Shown one piece after another: positions 21,668-33,927 of a DNA stretch of 64,000 bases. The DNA is from Mycolicibacterium novocastrense. GTDB lineage: Bacteria; Actinomycetota; Actinomycetes; Mycobacteriales; Mycobacteriaceae. The stretch is from the NCBI RefSeq assembly GCF_001570485.1, contig NZ_BCTA01000036.1:1-64000 (forward strand), in the 5' to 3' direction. Made by a program: the position numbers and the translations under genes. The notes under the pieces are model-generated. The model was not told the DNA's origin. It was given only the letters and a program-made list of their open reading frames with translations, and did not search any database. Position 1 is the first letter of the stretch; each line of letters begins with the position of its first letter.

Positions 21668-23005
21668 ATGTCTCTGGGCAACGCCGCGCCAGCATCAGGT
21701 GCCGAGTGGATCGGGCACGTCCCCCACGAGGACCTGACCCGCGGCACCCGTCCGCAGCTTCCCGCCGATGACCCGTTCTACGAACCGCCCAGCGGCTTTC
21801 AGCACGCCGAACCGGGGACCGTGCTGCGCAGTCGCGATGTCGAGCTGGCGTTTCTCGGGCTGATCCCGCAGAAGTTCACCGCGACGCAGCTGCTGTACCG
21901 CACCACCGACATGACCGGTGCGGCAGAAGCCACCGTGACCACCGTGATCGTGCCCGCCGAACGCGCGAACCGCGACGTCATACCGGTGATCTCCTACCAG
22001 TGCGCCATCGACGCGGTGTCCTCGCGTTGCTTCCCGTCCTACGCGTTGCGCCGCAGGGCGCTGGCTCCCGGTGCGCTCGCCCAGCTGGAGTTCCTCCTGA
22101 TCGCCGCCGCGCTCGCCGAGGGGTGGGCGGTGTCGGTGCCTGACCACGAGGGCGCGCACGGGCTGTGGGGCACACCGTACGAGCCGGGCTATCGCATTCT
22201 CGACGGCCTGCGTGCGGCTGTGAGCTGCGAACGGCTCGGGTTGGACGAATCGGCGCCCATCGGGCTGTGGGGCTACTCAGGCGGCGGCCTGGCGTCGGCC
22301 TGGGCGGCCGAGATGCACAGCCAGTACGCCCCCGAGCTCAACATCGTCGGAGCGGTGCTCGGCTCCCCGGTCGGAGACCTCGGGAGCGCCTACCGGCGGC
22401 TCAACGGCAGCCTGTACTCGGGTCTGCCCGCGATGGTGGTGGCGGCGCTGACCCATGTCTATCCGGAGCTGGACCGCGTCATCCAGCAGCACGCGACCAA
22501 TGCGGGCAAGTCGATGCTGGTGCGCATTCAGGACATGACCACCGCGCAGGCGGTGCTGCGATTCGCGGGCATGGACATGGGCAAGCTGGTCGACCGGCCG
22601 CTCAATGAAATCCTCGACCTGCCCGAGGTCAAGCACGTCTTCGACAGCATCAAGCTGGGCACCGCGGTGCCCACCCCGCCCGTGCTGATCGTGCAGGCCG
22701 TCCACGACAAGATCGTTTCGGTCGACGACATCGATGAGCTCAGCGAGATCTATCGCAGCGGCGGCGCCTCGGTGACCTATCACCGCGACATGTTCAGCGA
22801 ACACATGCTGCTGCACCCGATGTCAGCGCCGATGGCCCTGCGTTGGCTGATCGACCGGTTCGACGGTAAGCCGCTGTCGGAGCATCTGGTCCGCACCACG
22901 TGGCCGACGCTGCTGAACCCGATGACCTATGTCGGAATGACGCGGCTGGTCCGGATCGCGGTCAAGGTGATGACGGGCCGGAAGGTGGAGCGCTCTCCGC
23001 TGTGA
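21668..23005 (+). CDS. Secretory-lipase-family hydrolase (Rv1592c type)
   Basis: This 445-residue protein belongs to the fungal-type secretory lipase family (LIP). It shows the nucleophile elbow [11 protein letters not shown] near residue 200, an acid residue in [16 protein letters not shown] and a histidine in FSEHMLLHP, giving a complete Ser-Asp-His set. There is no clear signal peptide at this start, so it may be intracellular or leave by another route. Its substrate is probably a lipid ester. Its end overlaps the convergent membrane gene by 44 bases. Confidence 0.87.
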   Translation: MSLGNAAPASGAEWIGHVPHEDLTRGTRPQLPADDPFYEPPSGFQHAEPGTVLRSRDVELAFLGLIPQKFTATQLLYRTTDMTGAAEATVTTVIVPAERANRDVIPVISYQCAIDAVSSRCFPSYALRRRALAPGALAQLEFLLIAAALAEGWAVSVPDHEGAHGLWGTPYEPGYRILDGLRAAVSCERLGLDESAPIGLWGYSGGGLASAWAAEMHSQYAPELNIVGAVLGSPVGDLGSAYRRLNGSLYSGLPAMVVAALTHVYPELDRVIQQHATNAGKSMLVRIQDMTTAQAVLRFAGMDMGKLVDRPLNEILDLPEVKHVFDSIKLGTAVPTPPVLIVQAVHDKIVSVDDIDELSEIYRSGGASVTYHRDMFSEHMLLHPMSAPMALRWLIDRFDGKPLSEHLVRTTWPTLLNPMTYVGMTRLVRIAVKVMTGRKVERSPL

Positions 23006-23618
23006 CGTCCGCCGTGGCCGGTGGTGGGACGAACGCCGGCACCTCGACCGGCGGCCAGGCACCGAGATCGTCGCGCGCGGTGGAGACCGCGGCCAACGAG
23101 TAGACGAGCGCGGCCGCCGCGGCGGGAAACAGGATGGTCAACGCCGCCTGTAGCGGGGAGGGCCCGAAGAAGACCGGCGGCGCCTCGGTGACGTAGTGCA
23201 CGCGGTGTTCGGGGGTCACCGGGGCGGCGGCGACGTCGACGGTCCCGTAGCGCAGGTGCACCAGAAGCGCGCCCACACCGGCGGCCACCCCCGCGGCCAG
23301 CATGCATCCGGTCGCCAGCGCCGCCGTCATCACCGGTCCGCGGTGCGCCCGCCACTGCCACACCGCGACCGCGGCGACGACCCCGACGACGCACAGCATG
23401 CCGACGAGCAGGAAGGCCGCCACGAAGAAATGGTCGCTCTCGTTGCCCAGGTGCGCGCGGACGCGCTCACCGTCACGCGCCAACGCGACGACACCATGGA
23501 CAGGCGGCGCCAGCCACGCCCACAGTGCGCCGACCGCAGCGCCGGTCGCCGTCAGCGCCACGGCGACGGTCAGTGCCGCACGGACACGTGAGAAGCGTGG
23601 CGCCCCAGCGTCGTTCAT
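22962..23618 (-). CDS. DUF2567-type membrane protein
   Basis: This 218-residue protein has four membrane segments (from residues about 11, 62, 95 and 157, e.g. [23 protein letters not shown]) and a proline-rich C-terminal tail. It starts with the ATG at 23618, overlapping the bsaP stop (ATGA), so it is coupled to bsaP and bioB. The position equals Rv1591. The function is unknown; co-expression with biotin synthase is the only clue. Confidence 0.8.
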   Translation of the reverse strand: MNDAGAPRFSRVRAALTVAVALTATGAAVGALWAWLAPPVHGVVALARDGERVRAHLGNESDHFFVAAFLLVGMLCVVGVVAAVAVWQWRAHRGPVMTAALATGCMLAAGVAAGVGALLVHLRYGTVDVAAAPVTPEHRVHYVTEAPPVFFGPSPLQAALTILFPAAAAALVYSLAAVSTARDDLGAWPPVEVPAFVPPPATADVTAESAPPSGPSSP

Positions 23619-23806
23619 CGCAGCTCCAGATCTTTCGAATCTGTCAGCCCGTGCCGTGAGCACTTGGCCGACCAGCCGTCGGGGCGCACCTGGACGATCA
23701 TCCGCCGGCCGCATTCGGCGCAGAACCGGGGCGGCTCCAGACCCAGCTGGGCCGCGGTCGGCACCGTCGTGCCGTCGGGCTCGCCCGTGTAGACGTTGAA
23801 CGCCAT
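23615..23806 (-). CDS. bsaP: Biotin synthase auxiliary protein BsaP
   Basis: This 63-residue protein has FCAECGRRM (a CxxC pair) and a third cysteine in SAKCSRHG, suiting an iron-sulfur or zinc site. It follows bioB by 24 bases. Proteins of this size and position in actinobacteria (Rv1590 in M. tuberculosis) are known as BsaP and are reported to be needed for biotin synthase activity. I assign it from recalled family, size, cysteines and position. Confidence 0.82.
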   Translation of the reverse strand: MAFNVYTGEPDGTTVPTAAQLGLEPPRFCAECGRRMIVQVRPDGWSAKCSRHGLTDSKDLELR

Positions 23807-23830
23807 ACCTGTACGTTCTACCGGCTGGCC

Positions 23831-24829
<999 letters not shown>

Positions 24830-24867
24830 TCACCTCTGTCACTTGAACACGTCGGCGAGCCGACAAT

Positions 24868-24880
24868 TGAACGGTGTTCA
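24868..24880. promoter_or_regulatory. BioQ-type operator between bioB and bioQ
   Basis: TGAACGGTGTTCA is a perfect 5-base inverted repeat with a three-base spacer. The wider context TTGAAC-N3-GTTCAGGTTA recurs at 28210-28228 before bioF. It sits just upstream of the bioQ -10 and in the bioB promoter region, so it can serve both genes. Confidence 0.85.
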
Positions 24881-24883
24881 GGT

Positions 24884-24889
24884 TAGGGT
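24884..24889 (+). promoter_or_regulatory. -10 element, predicted leaderless bioQ mRNA
   Basis: TAGGGT, six bases (ACGGGC), then GTG at 24896. The expected transcription start is the start codon itself, and there is no ribosome site. Confidence 0.6.
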
Positions 24890-24895
24890 ACGGGC

Positions 24896-25501
24896 GTGCA
24901 GCTTCACAAACGCGATGTGGTGGCCGCGGCGGCGACGTTGTTGGACAGCTATGGCCTTGCCGACCTGACCATGCGTCGGCTGGCACGCGAGCTCGAGGTC
25001 TCCCCCGGGGCGCTGTACTGGCACTTCACCAGCAAGCAGCAGCTGCTGGGTGCGGTCGCCGACCGCATCCTCGAGCCCGTCGGTGACCCCACCGGAGCCT
25101 GGCGGGACCGGGTGTCGGGGATCTGCGCGGCGCTGCGCGATGCGCTGTTGTCGCACACCGACGGCGCCGAGCTGGTGTCGGCCAGCTTCGCGGCTGGGCA
25201 GTCGACCGCGATGGCGCAGATCCTCGAACGGCTCACCGAGGCGGCCGCCGACGCCGGGGTGCCCGTCGGCCACGCCGAGCTGGCCGCCCGCACCGTCGTG
25301 TACTACGTGTTGGGCTTCACGGTCGACGAGCAGTCGCGGCTGCAGTGGGACGCCGCCGGCGCCGACCTGCCCGGCGACCAGTCGGTACTCACCGAGGACG
25401 CCTCGGCACGGTTCCGCTTCGGCGTGGGACTGCTCATCAGCGGGATCCGCGTCGGCGAACGTGAGCTTGTTCGCGAAGATTCGCCGATTTCTCACGCATA
25501 A
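24896..25501 (+). CDS. bioQ: TetR-family biotin regulator BioQ
   Basis: This 201-residue protein has a TetR DNA-binding domain at its N-terminus (about residues 5-50, with LTMRRLARELEVSPGALYWHF) and the TetR_C-type ligand domain with VVYYVLGFTVDEQSR. It is divergent from bioB with the TGAAC-N3-GTTCA palindrome between them, matching the known mycobacterial and corynebacterial BioQ repressor of biotin genes. The GTG start at 24896 agrees with the promoter geometry. Confidence 0.9.
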   Translation: MQLHKRDVVAAAATLLDSYGLADLTMRRLARELEVSPGALYWHFTSKQQLLGAVADRILEPVGDPTGAWRDRVSGICAALRDALLSHTDGAELVSASFAAGQSTAMAQILERLTEAAADAGVPVGHAELAARTVVYYVLGFTVDEQSRLQWDAAGADLPGDQSVLTEDASARFRFGVGLLISGIRVGERELVREDSPISHA

Positions 25502-25527
25502 GCGCACTCTCGACGAGGATCGGAGCA

Positions 25528-25863
25528 GTGATCACCGTCGACGACGTGCGGCGCATCACCGCGACGTTGCCGCGGTCATCCGAGGCGGTGGTCCGCGACA
25601 GCGTCAGGTTTCGGGCGGGGCGCCTGGTCTACGTCGCGTTCTCGCGCGACGAGACGGTGATGGGGGTCGCCTTTCCCAAGGAGGAGCGGGCCGCGATGGT
25701 GGCCGCCGAGCCCGACAAGTTCGCGTTGCCGCGCAAGTCGGAGATGCGGTTCAACTGGATTCTGGTCAGGCTCGACGCGATCGCCTACGACGAACTACGC
25801 GAGCTGGTGATCGACGGTTGGCGGATGTGCGTGCCGAAAAGCGTTGGCGCAACGGTCAGCTGA
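25528..25863 (+). CDS. MmcQ/YjbR-family protein
   Basis: This 111-residue protein matches the YjbR fold, with the start VDDVRRITATLPRSSEAV and the end RELVIDGWRMCVPKSVG. The family has a double-wing fold and has been proposed to bind DNA, with no firm function. GTG at 25528 has a GGAG site before it. It follows bioQ by 26 bases, and its last eight bases overlap the convergent RNA ligase-like gene. Confidence 0.82.
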   Translation: MITVDDVRRITATLPRSSEAVVRDSVRFRAGRLVYVAFSRDETVMGVAFPKEERAAMVAAEPDKFALPRKSEMRFNWILVRLDAIAYDELRELVIDGWRMCVPKSVGATVS

Positions 25864-26377
25864 TGGGATACTCGACCCGGTTGTCGCCGTCCCAGTGACG
25901 CAGGCCGGTCACCGTACCCCGCAGTTCGCGCCCCACAGACTTGAGCGTCAGCGCGGCGGGAAGCTTGTCGGGCCCGACGCGACGCGCCAGCGTCACATGC
26001 GGCGTCCACTGCCCCGGATCAGCGTGGCCCAGGACGCCGGCCGGCATGTGCGGCAGGCACAACTCGTGCACGTGGCGGTGCAACGCCAGCAATTCCTCCG
26101 AGGGCACCACCAGTCGCACCAGGGTGAACACGCGACCGCCGAACAGCATCGGGGCCCCGACGGTGCACGCCAGCGGCAGCAGTTTGAGTACCGGACGTAA
26201 TGCGGTGTTGGCCGCCTCGTCGATGTTCTCGGCGACGGTCACCGTGATGTGCGGCCGATTGCTCGGCGACGTGTTGCTGGCCTGACTGCGGATCCCGGCG
26301 CGCGTGAGGTCGTCCCAGACAGCGCGGATCTTCGCGTCAGTGTCCGGATCGAAGATCAGCTCGACGGAATGCACCAT
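25856..26377 (-). CDS. 2'-5' RNA ligase-family (2H phosphoesterase) protein
   Basis: This 173-residue protein has both HxT motifs of the 2H phosphoesterase superfamily: RPHITVTV near residue 43 and WTPHVTLARR near residue 137. Members act on 2'-5' or cyclic phosphodiesters of RNA or nucleotides; the substrate here is unknown. The ATG at 26377 lies just after the bioD stop at 26380-26382, so it appears to ride on the bioF-bioD transcript. Confidence 0.87.
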   Translation of the reverse strand: MVHSVELIFDPDTDAKIRAVWDDLTRAGIRSQASNTSPSNRPHITVTVAENIDEAANTALRPVLKLLPLACTVGAPMLFGGRVFTLVRLVVPSEELLALHRHVHELCLPHMPAGVLGHADPGQWTPHVTLARRVGPDKLPAALTLKSVGRELRGTVTGLRHWDGDNRVEYPIS

Positions 26378-26379
26378 GC

Positions 26380-27045
26380 CTACACCAGACTTCGGACCCA
26401 CGCGGGGTCGAAGGCGCCGGCGCTCATGCTCTCGAACTCCGCAGCGGTCAGTGCCCCGGCACCCGCAGGCAGGATCGCCCGCACGGGAGCCAGCTCGGCC
26501 AGCGCCTCGCGGTTGCCCTGCTCGGCGAGACCCGGCGCCGACGGCCATGCGCCGATTACTAGGCCGGCACACGAAATGCCTTTGCCGGCAAGGGCTTCCA
26601 GCGTCAACGCGGTGTGGTTGAGCGTGCCCAGACCGGCGGAGACGACGACCAGCACCGGCGCGCCCAGCTCGGCCGCGAGGTCGCGCAGCGTCGTTCCCGC
26701 TCCGATTTCGACGAGCAACCCGCCGGCCCCCTCGACGAGGGTCAGCGCCGCGGTCACCGATCGCACCGATTCGACGAGTTCGGCGCGGGTCGGCAGCGTC
26801 ATCCCCGCTCTTCGCGCGGCCGCGACGGGCGCCAGCGGCTCGGGATACCGCCATCCGCCGTGCAGCCGCGTCCCACCCGAGAGCCGCCCGACGTCGGCGA
26901 GGTCGTCGTCGCGCGGGCTGCCGGTCTGGACGGGTTTGCACACCGCGACATCGATGCCCGCAAGCCGGGCATGGCATGCCAGGGCGGCGGTGGCGACCGT
27001 CTTTCCGACGCCGGTGTCGGTGCCCGTGACAAGGAGCGTGCTCAC
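26380..27045 (-). CDS. bioD: Dethiobiotin synthetase
   Basis: BioD closes the ureido ring of dethiobiotin from diaminopelargonate, CO2 and ATP. The 221-residue protein has the P-loop [18 protein letters not shown], and [11 protein letters not shown]. The GTG at 27045 overlaps the bioF stop (GTGA), making the pair translationally coupled. Confidence 0.96.
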   Translation of the reverse strand: MSTLLVTGTDTGVGKTVATAALACHARLAGIDVAVCKPVQTGSPRDDDLADVGRLSGGTRLHGGWRYPEPLAPVAAARRAGMTLPTRAELVESVRSVTAALTLVEGAGGLLVEIGAGTTLRDLAAELGAPVLVVVSAGLGTLNHTALTLEALAGKGISCAGLVIGAWPSAPGLAEQGNREALAELAPVRAILPAGAGALTAAEFESMSAGAFDPAWVRSLV

Positions 27046-28190
27046 CGGCGCGCGGTCGCCAGCACGTCGGCGAGCACCTCGCCCGCCAACTGAATCTCGT
27101 CGTCGGTCAGCGACGCCCGGGCGGTCAGTCGCAGCCGCGAAGTACCTGCGGGCACCGTCGGAGGGCGGAAGCACCCCGCCCGGACACCGCGATCCAGGCA
27201 CGCAACCGCGGCGCCGAAGGCGACCTCGGGGTCGCCGAGAATCACTGACACGACGGCCGATTCGGGCCGCTCGGGCACCGCGCAGATCGACGCGAGTTCC
27301 GCGGCGCGGTCGATCACGGCCGCTGCGCGCCACGGCTCGGCGATCAGGATGTCGAGTGCCGCCCAGGCCGCACCGACGGCGGCGGGCGCGAGTCCGGTGT
27401 CGAAGATGAACGGCCGGGCCGCGTCGATCAGGTGGTCCCGCACGGCCGCCGGGCCCAGCACCACGCCGCCTTGACTGCCCAGCGCCTTGGACAGCGTCGT
27501 CGTCATCACGATGTCGGGCGCACCTGCCAAACCGACTTCGTGCAACAGCCCGCGTCCGCCCGTGCCGCGGACGCCCAGACCGTGGGCCTCGTCGACGATC
27601 AGCAGTGCGCCGTGGTGCCGGCATACGTCGTGCAGGGCGCGCAACGGGGCGAGGTCGCCGTCGGCGGAGAAGACGGAGTCCGTCAGCACCACCGCGCGCT
27701 CCTCACCGCGCGCCGCCAGCGCCGCCTCCACCGCGGCGACGTCACGATGGGGCGTGACGACGACTCGGGCCCGCGACAACCGGCACGCGTCGACCAACGA
27801 CGCGTGGGTGAGGGCGTCGGACACCAGCAGTGACCCGGCACCCGACAGCGCCACAACGGCGCCGAGGTTGGCGGTGTAGCCGGAGGAGAACACCAGCGCC
27901 GACTCCGCGCCGACGAACTCGGCCAGCGCCCGCTCGAAACCTTCGTGCAGTTCGGTGTTTCCGGTCACCAGCCGTGATCCGGTGGAACCCGCACCCCAGG
28001 TCCGCAATGCGGCCACCCCGCCGTCGATGACCGCGGGGTGCTGCGACAGGCCCAGATAGTCGTTGGAGGCCAGGTCGAGTTCGGTGCCGACCGGTGGCCG
28101 CGGACGCAGGGATCGGCGCAGACCCGCGGCGCGCCGCTGCCTTTCGACATCGTCGAGCCACGCCAGCGGTGAGAGACCTGCGCGCGTCAC
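27042..28190 (-). CDS. bioF: 8-amino-7-oxononanoate synthase
   Basis: BioF condenses pimeloyl thioester with alanine. The 382-residue PLP enzyme has [20 protein letters not shown], the DEAHGLG aspartate site and the PLP lysine in [13 protein letters not shown]. It starts at GTG 28190 with GCGAGGAG upstream, so unlike bioQ it has a leader. The BioQ-type palindrome lies 20 bases before the start. Confidence 0.96.
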   Translation of the reverse strand: MTRAGLSPLAWLDDVERQRRAAGLRRSLRPRPPVGTELDLASNDYLGLSQHPAVIDGGVAALRTWGAGSTGSRLVTGNTELHEGFERALAEFVGAESALVFSSGYTANLGAVVALSGAGSLLVSDALTHASLVDACRLSRARVVVTPHRDVAAVEAALAARGEERAVVLTDSVFSADGDLAPLRALHDVCRHHGALLIVDEAHGLGVRGTGGRGLLHEVGLAGAPDIVMTTTLSKALGSQGGVVLGPAAVRDHLIDAARPFIFDTGLAPAAVGAAWAALDILIAEPWRAAAVIDRAAELASICAVPERPESAVVSVILGDPEVAFGAAVACLDRGVRAGCFRPPTVPAGTSRLRLTARASLTDDEIQLAGEVLADVLATARR

Positions 28191-28210
28191 CGTGCTCCTC
28201 GCATCGGACT

Positions 28211-28223
28211 TGAACAGCGTTCA
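28211..28223. promoter_or_regulatory. BioQ-type operator upstream of bioF-bioD
   Basis: TGAACAGCGTTCA is the second copy of the palindrome found at 24868-24880 and shares the flanks TT... and ...GGTTA. It lies in the 69-base gap between the bioA stop and the bioF start, so it should control bioF-bioD (and the following RNA ligase-like gene) independently of bioA. Confidence 0.85.
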
Positions 28224-28259
28224 GGTTAAGTCACCTGCGCGCGACGGCACAAATGCGGT

Positions 28260-29549
28260 TCACACCGCCCGGGCGACGGCCACCATCCCCGCGGTGATCT
28301 GCGCGATCTCTTCGGGCGTGCAGATGTACGGCGGCATCGCGTAGATGAGGTTGCGGAACGGGCGCAGCCACAGCCCGTGCTCCAGGGCCGCGGGCGTCGC
28401 GACCTTCAGGTCGACGGGTCGGTCCATCTCGATGACCCCGATGGCGCCGAGCACCCGCACGTCGGCCACACCGGGCAGCGACGAGGCGGCGGCCAGCCCC
28501 GAACGCAGTCCCGCCTCGATCTCGCGCACCCGCGTCCGCCAGTCCTGGCCGACCAGCAGCTCCACCGCGGCGACCGCGACCGCGCACGCCAGCGCGTTGG
28601 CCATGAAGGTGGGGCCATGCATCAACGCGCCGGGCTCATTCGAGCTGATCGTGGCGGCGATTTCGCGCGTGCACAGGGTCGCCGCCAACGTGATGTAGCC
28701 GCCGGTCAGCGCCTTGCCGACGCACATGATGTCGGGGCTCACGCCCGCGTGGTCGGCGGCGAACAGTTCACCGGTGCGGCCGAAGCCGGTCGCGATCTCG
28801 TCGAAGATCAGCAGCACCTCGTGCCGTGAGCAGATATCGCGAAGCGAGGCGAGGTACCGAGGGTCGTGGAAACGCATCCCGCCCGCGCCCTGCACGACGG
28901 GTTCGACGATCACCGCGGCCAGTTCGTCGGCGTGTTCGGCCAACTGCCTCTCGAACGCCTCGACGTATCCGGCGTCGTAGTCGCGCGGCACCGGCGGCGC
29001 GAACTCCTGCGCCATCAGCACATCGGTCCACAGTGCATGCATCCCACCGTCCGGGTCGCACACGCTCATCGGGGTGAAGGTGTCGCCGTGGTATCCCCCG
29101 CGCCACGTCATCAGGCGATGTTTGGCGCCCCGCCCCAGGCTCCGCCAGTACTGCAGCGCCATCTTCACGGCGACCTCGACCGATACCGATCCCGAGTCGC
29201 TGAAGAACACGGTGTCCAGGCCGTCGGGGGTGATCTCGACGAGCAACTGCGCGAGCCGCGCGGCCGGTTCGTGGGTGAGCCCACCGAACATGACGTGATT
29301 CATGGTGGCGAGCTGATCGGTGACGGCGGCGTCGAGCAGCGGATGCCCATGGCCGTGGATCGCGGTCCACCACGAAGCCATCGCGTCGAGTACCTGCAGC
29401 TCGCGCCCCTCGTGATGAAGTGTGAGCCAGGCGCCGCGGGCCCCGACCGCGACGACGGGGGCCAGGGCTTCCGCGCCGATCGTGCTATAGGGATGCCAGA
29501 CGTGGGCGGCGTCGATCGCACCGATCTCGGCAGGCGTCAGTCCCGGCAC
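28260..29549 (-). CDS. bioA: Adenosylmethionine-8-amino-7-oxononanoate aminotransferase
   Basis: BioA makes 7,8-diaminopelargonate using S-adenosylmethionine as amino donor. The 429-residue class III aminotransferase has HVWHPYS near the N-terminus (substrate contact), [13 protein letters not shown], the [11 protein letters not shown] aspartate site and the PLP lysine in [13 protein letters not shown]. The start is GTG at 29549, seven bases after TAATCT on the minus strand, a plausible leaderless promoter. No BioQ-type box lies in its 23-base upstream gap. Confidence 0.97.
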   Translation of the reverse strand: MPGLTPAEIGAIDAAHVWHPYSTIGAEALAPVVAVGARGAWLTLHHEGRELQVLDAMASWWTAIHGHGHPLLDAAVTDQLATMNHVMFGGLTHEPAARLAQLLVEITPDGLDTVFFSDSGSVSVEVAVKMALQYWRSLGRGAKHRLMTWRGGYHGDTFTPMSVCDPDGGMHALWTDVLMAQEFAPPVPRDYDAGYVEAFERQLAEHADELAAVIVEPVVQGAGGMRFHDPRYLASLRDICSRHEVLLIFDEIATGFGRTGELFAADHAGVSPDIMCVGKALTGGYITLAATLCTREIAATISSNEPGALMHGPTFMANALACAVAVAAVELLVGQDWRTRVREIEAGLRSGLAAASSLPGVADVRVLGAIGVIEMDRPVDLKVATPAALEHGLWLRPFRNLIYAMPPYICTPEEIAQITAGMVAVARAV

Positions 29550-29572
29550 CTTCGGTAGATTATCGGTCGACC
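29550..29572. promoter_or_regulatory. Compact divergent promoter, bioA / acyltransferase
   Basis: Only 23 bases separate the starts. TAGATT at 29556-29561 reads as a -10 for the plus gene, and TAATCT on the minus strand (29563-29558) reads as a -10 for bioA, so the two elements share the AGATTA core and cannot be opened independently. Confidence 0.5.
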
Positions 29573-31749
29573 ATGATGACCCTCGCCCCTGCCCGGTCGG
29601 CGCCCGTCCGCTATCCGGGACGTCCGTCGCGCGCCGCGAAAGTTTCGAGCGGCACCCGCTCTTCAGCGGCCTACCGGCACGATCTCGACGGTTTGCGCGG
29701 CATCGCGATCGCGCTCGTCGCCGTCTTTCACGTGTGGTTCGGCCGGGTGTCCGGCGGTGTGGACGTGTTCCTCGCGTTGTCGGGCTTCTTCTTCGGCGGA
29801 CGCCTGCTGCGCGCGGCGATGACGCCGGGTGTGTCGCTGCGGCCCGGGCCTGAGGTGTCGCGGCTGATCCGGCGGTTGCTGCCTGCGCTGGTGGTCGTGC
29901 TCGCGGCGTCGGCGGTGCTGACCGTGCTAATCCAGCCGCAGACGCGCTGGGAGACCTTCGCCGACCAGAGCCTGGCCAGCCTCGGGTACTTCCAGAACTG
30001 GGAACTCGCCAACTCCGCGTCGAACTACCTGCGCGCGGGCGAGGCGGTGAGCCCGCTGCAGCACATCTGGTCGATGTCGGTGCAGGGCCAGTTCTACATC
30101 GCGTTCCTGGCGATAATCTTCTTGTCCGCCTTGCTGTTTCGACGGGTCTTCGGCCGGTACACGCGGGTGGCGTTCGTCGTGCTGCTCAGCGTGCTGACCA
30201 TCGCGTCGTTCGTCTACGCCGTTTACGCCCACAACGCCGACCAGGCCACCGCGTACTACAACAGCTTCGCCAGGGCGTGGGAACTGCTGCTCGGGGCGCT
30301 GATCGGTGCGCTCGTGACACATCTGCGGATGCCGATGTGGCTGCGGACGACGGCCGCGGTGGTGGCGCTGGCGGCGATCCTGGCGTGCGGCGCGCTGATC
30401 GACGGCGTCAGGGAGTTCCCCGGGCCGTGGGCGCTGGTCCCGGTCGGCGCCACCGTCCTGTTCATCCTGTCGGCGGCGAACCGGGTGGCCGACCCGCACA
30501 CCGCGGGCCGGATGCCGCTGCCCAACCGCCTGCTCGCGTCGGCGCCCTTCGTATCGCTGGGCGCGATGGCCTACTCGCTGTATCTCTGGCACTGGCCGCT
30601 GCTGATCTTCTGGCTGTCCTACACCGGGCACAGCCGCGCCACCTTCGTCGAAGGAGCGGTGGTTCTGCTGGTGTCCGGGGTGCTGGCGTGGCTGACCACC
30701 AAGTACGTGGAGAACCCGCTGCGCTACCGCAGTGCCTCCGCCCAGCGCACGGTCGCACCGAAGAAGGCGCGCCGGCGCAGGCCGCCGGTGGTACTGGGGT
30801 CCGTGGTCGCCCTGCTGGGTGTCGCGTTGACCGTCACCTCGTTCACCTGGCGGGAGCATGTGCTCGTCCAGCGCACCAACGGGGCCGAGCTCGTGTCGCT
30901 CTCGACCCAGGACTACCCCGGCGCCGCCGCGCTGCTGAGCAACGCCAGGGTGCCCAAGCTCCCGATGCGCCCCAGCGTGCTGGAGGCCAAGAACGACTTG
31001 CCGGAGACCACCGAGGACGGGTGCATCAGCGACTTCGAAACCGTCGACGTGATCAACTGCACCTACGGCGACAAGCACGCCAAGCGCACGATCGCGCTGG
31101 CCGGCGGATCGCACGCCGAACACTGGGTCACCGCGCTCGACCTGCTCGGCAAACGGCACCACTTCAAGATCGTCACTTATCTGAAGATGGGGTGCCCGTT
31201 GACCACCGAAGAGGTGCCGCTGGTGATGGGCGACAATCGCCCGTACCCGAAGTGCCATGAGTGGAACAAGCGGGTGATGGCCAAGATCGTGGCCGACCGG
31301 CCCGACTACGTCTTCACCACCTCCACGCGGCCCTGGAACATCAGGGCCGGTGACGTGATGCCCGCGACCTATGTCGGTATTTGGCAGGAATTGTCCGACA
31401 ACGACATCCCGATCCTCGCCATGCGGGACACGCCCTGGCTGGTCCGCAACGGTGAACCGTTCTTCGCCGCTGACTGCCTCGCCGACGGCGGTGACGCCAT
31501 CTCCTGTGGAACACGGCGATCCGACGTACTCTCGGAGCGCAACCCGACACTCGATTTCGTCGAGCGGTTCCCGCTGATGAAGCCGCTCGACATGAGTGAT
31601 GCGGTGTGCCGCAAAGAGATTTGCCGAGCCGTGGAGGGGAACGTGTTGCTCTACCACGACGCTCATCACATCTCGAAGACGTATATGCGCACGATGGCCC
31701 CCGAACTCGGCCGTCAGATCGCCGCCGCCACCGGCTGGTGGGTTGGCTG

Positions 31750-31750
<1 letters not shown>
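29573..31750 (+). CDS. Membrane O-acyltransferase (OafA type) with C-terminal SGNH domain
   Basis: This 725-residue protein begins with the acyltransferase-3 motif [21 protein letters not shown], followed by about ten membrane helices to near residue 375, a linker helix, and an extracellular SGNH-like domain with the serine block [10 protein letters not shown] and the late [11 protein letters not shown]. Such two-part proteins move acyl groups onto envelope sugars. Rv1565c is the positional match. The stop overlaps the treX start (TGATG), so it is coupled to the trehalose genes; the acceptor is not known. Confidence 0.88.
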
Positions 31751-33926
<2,176 letters not shown>

Positions 33927-33927
<1 letters not shown>

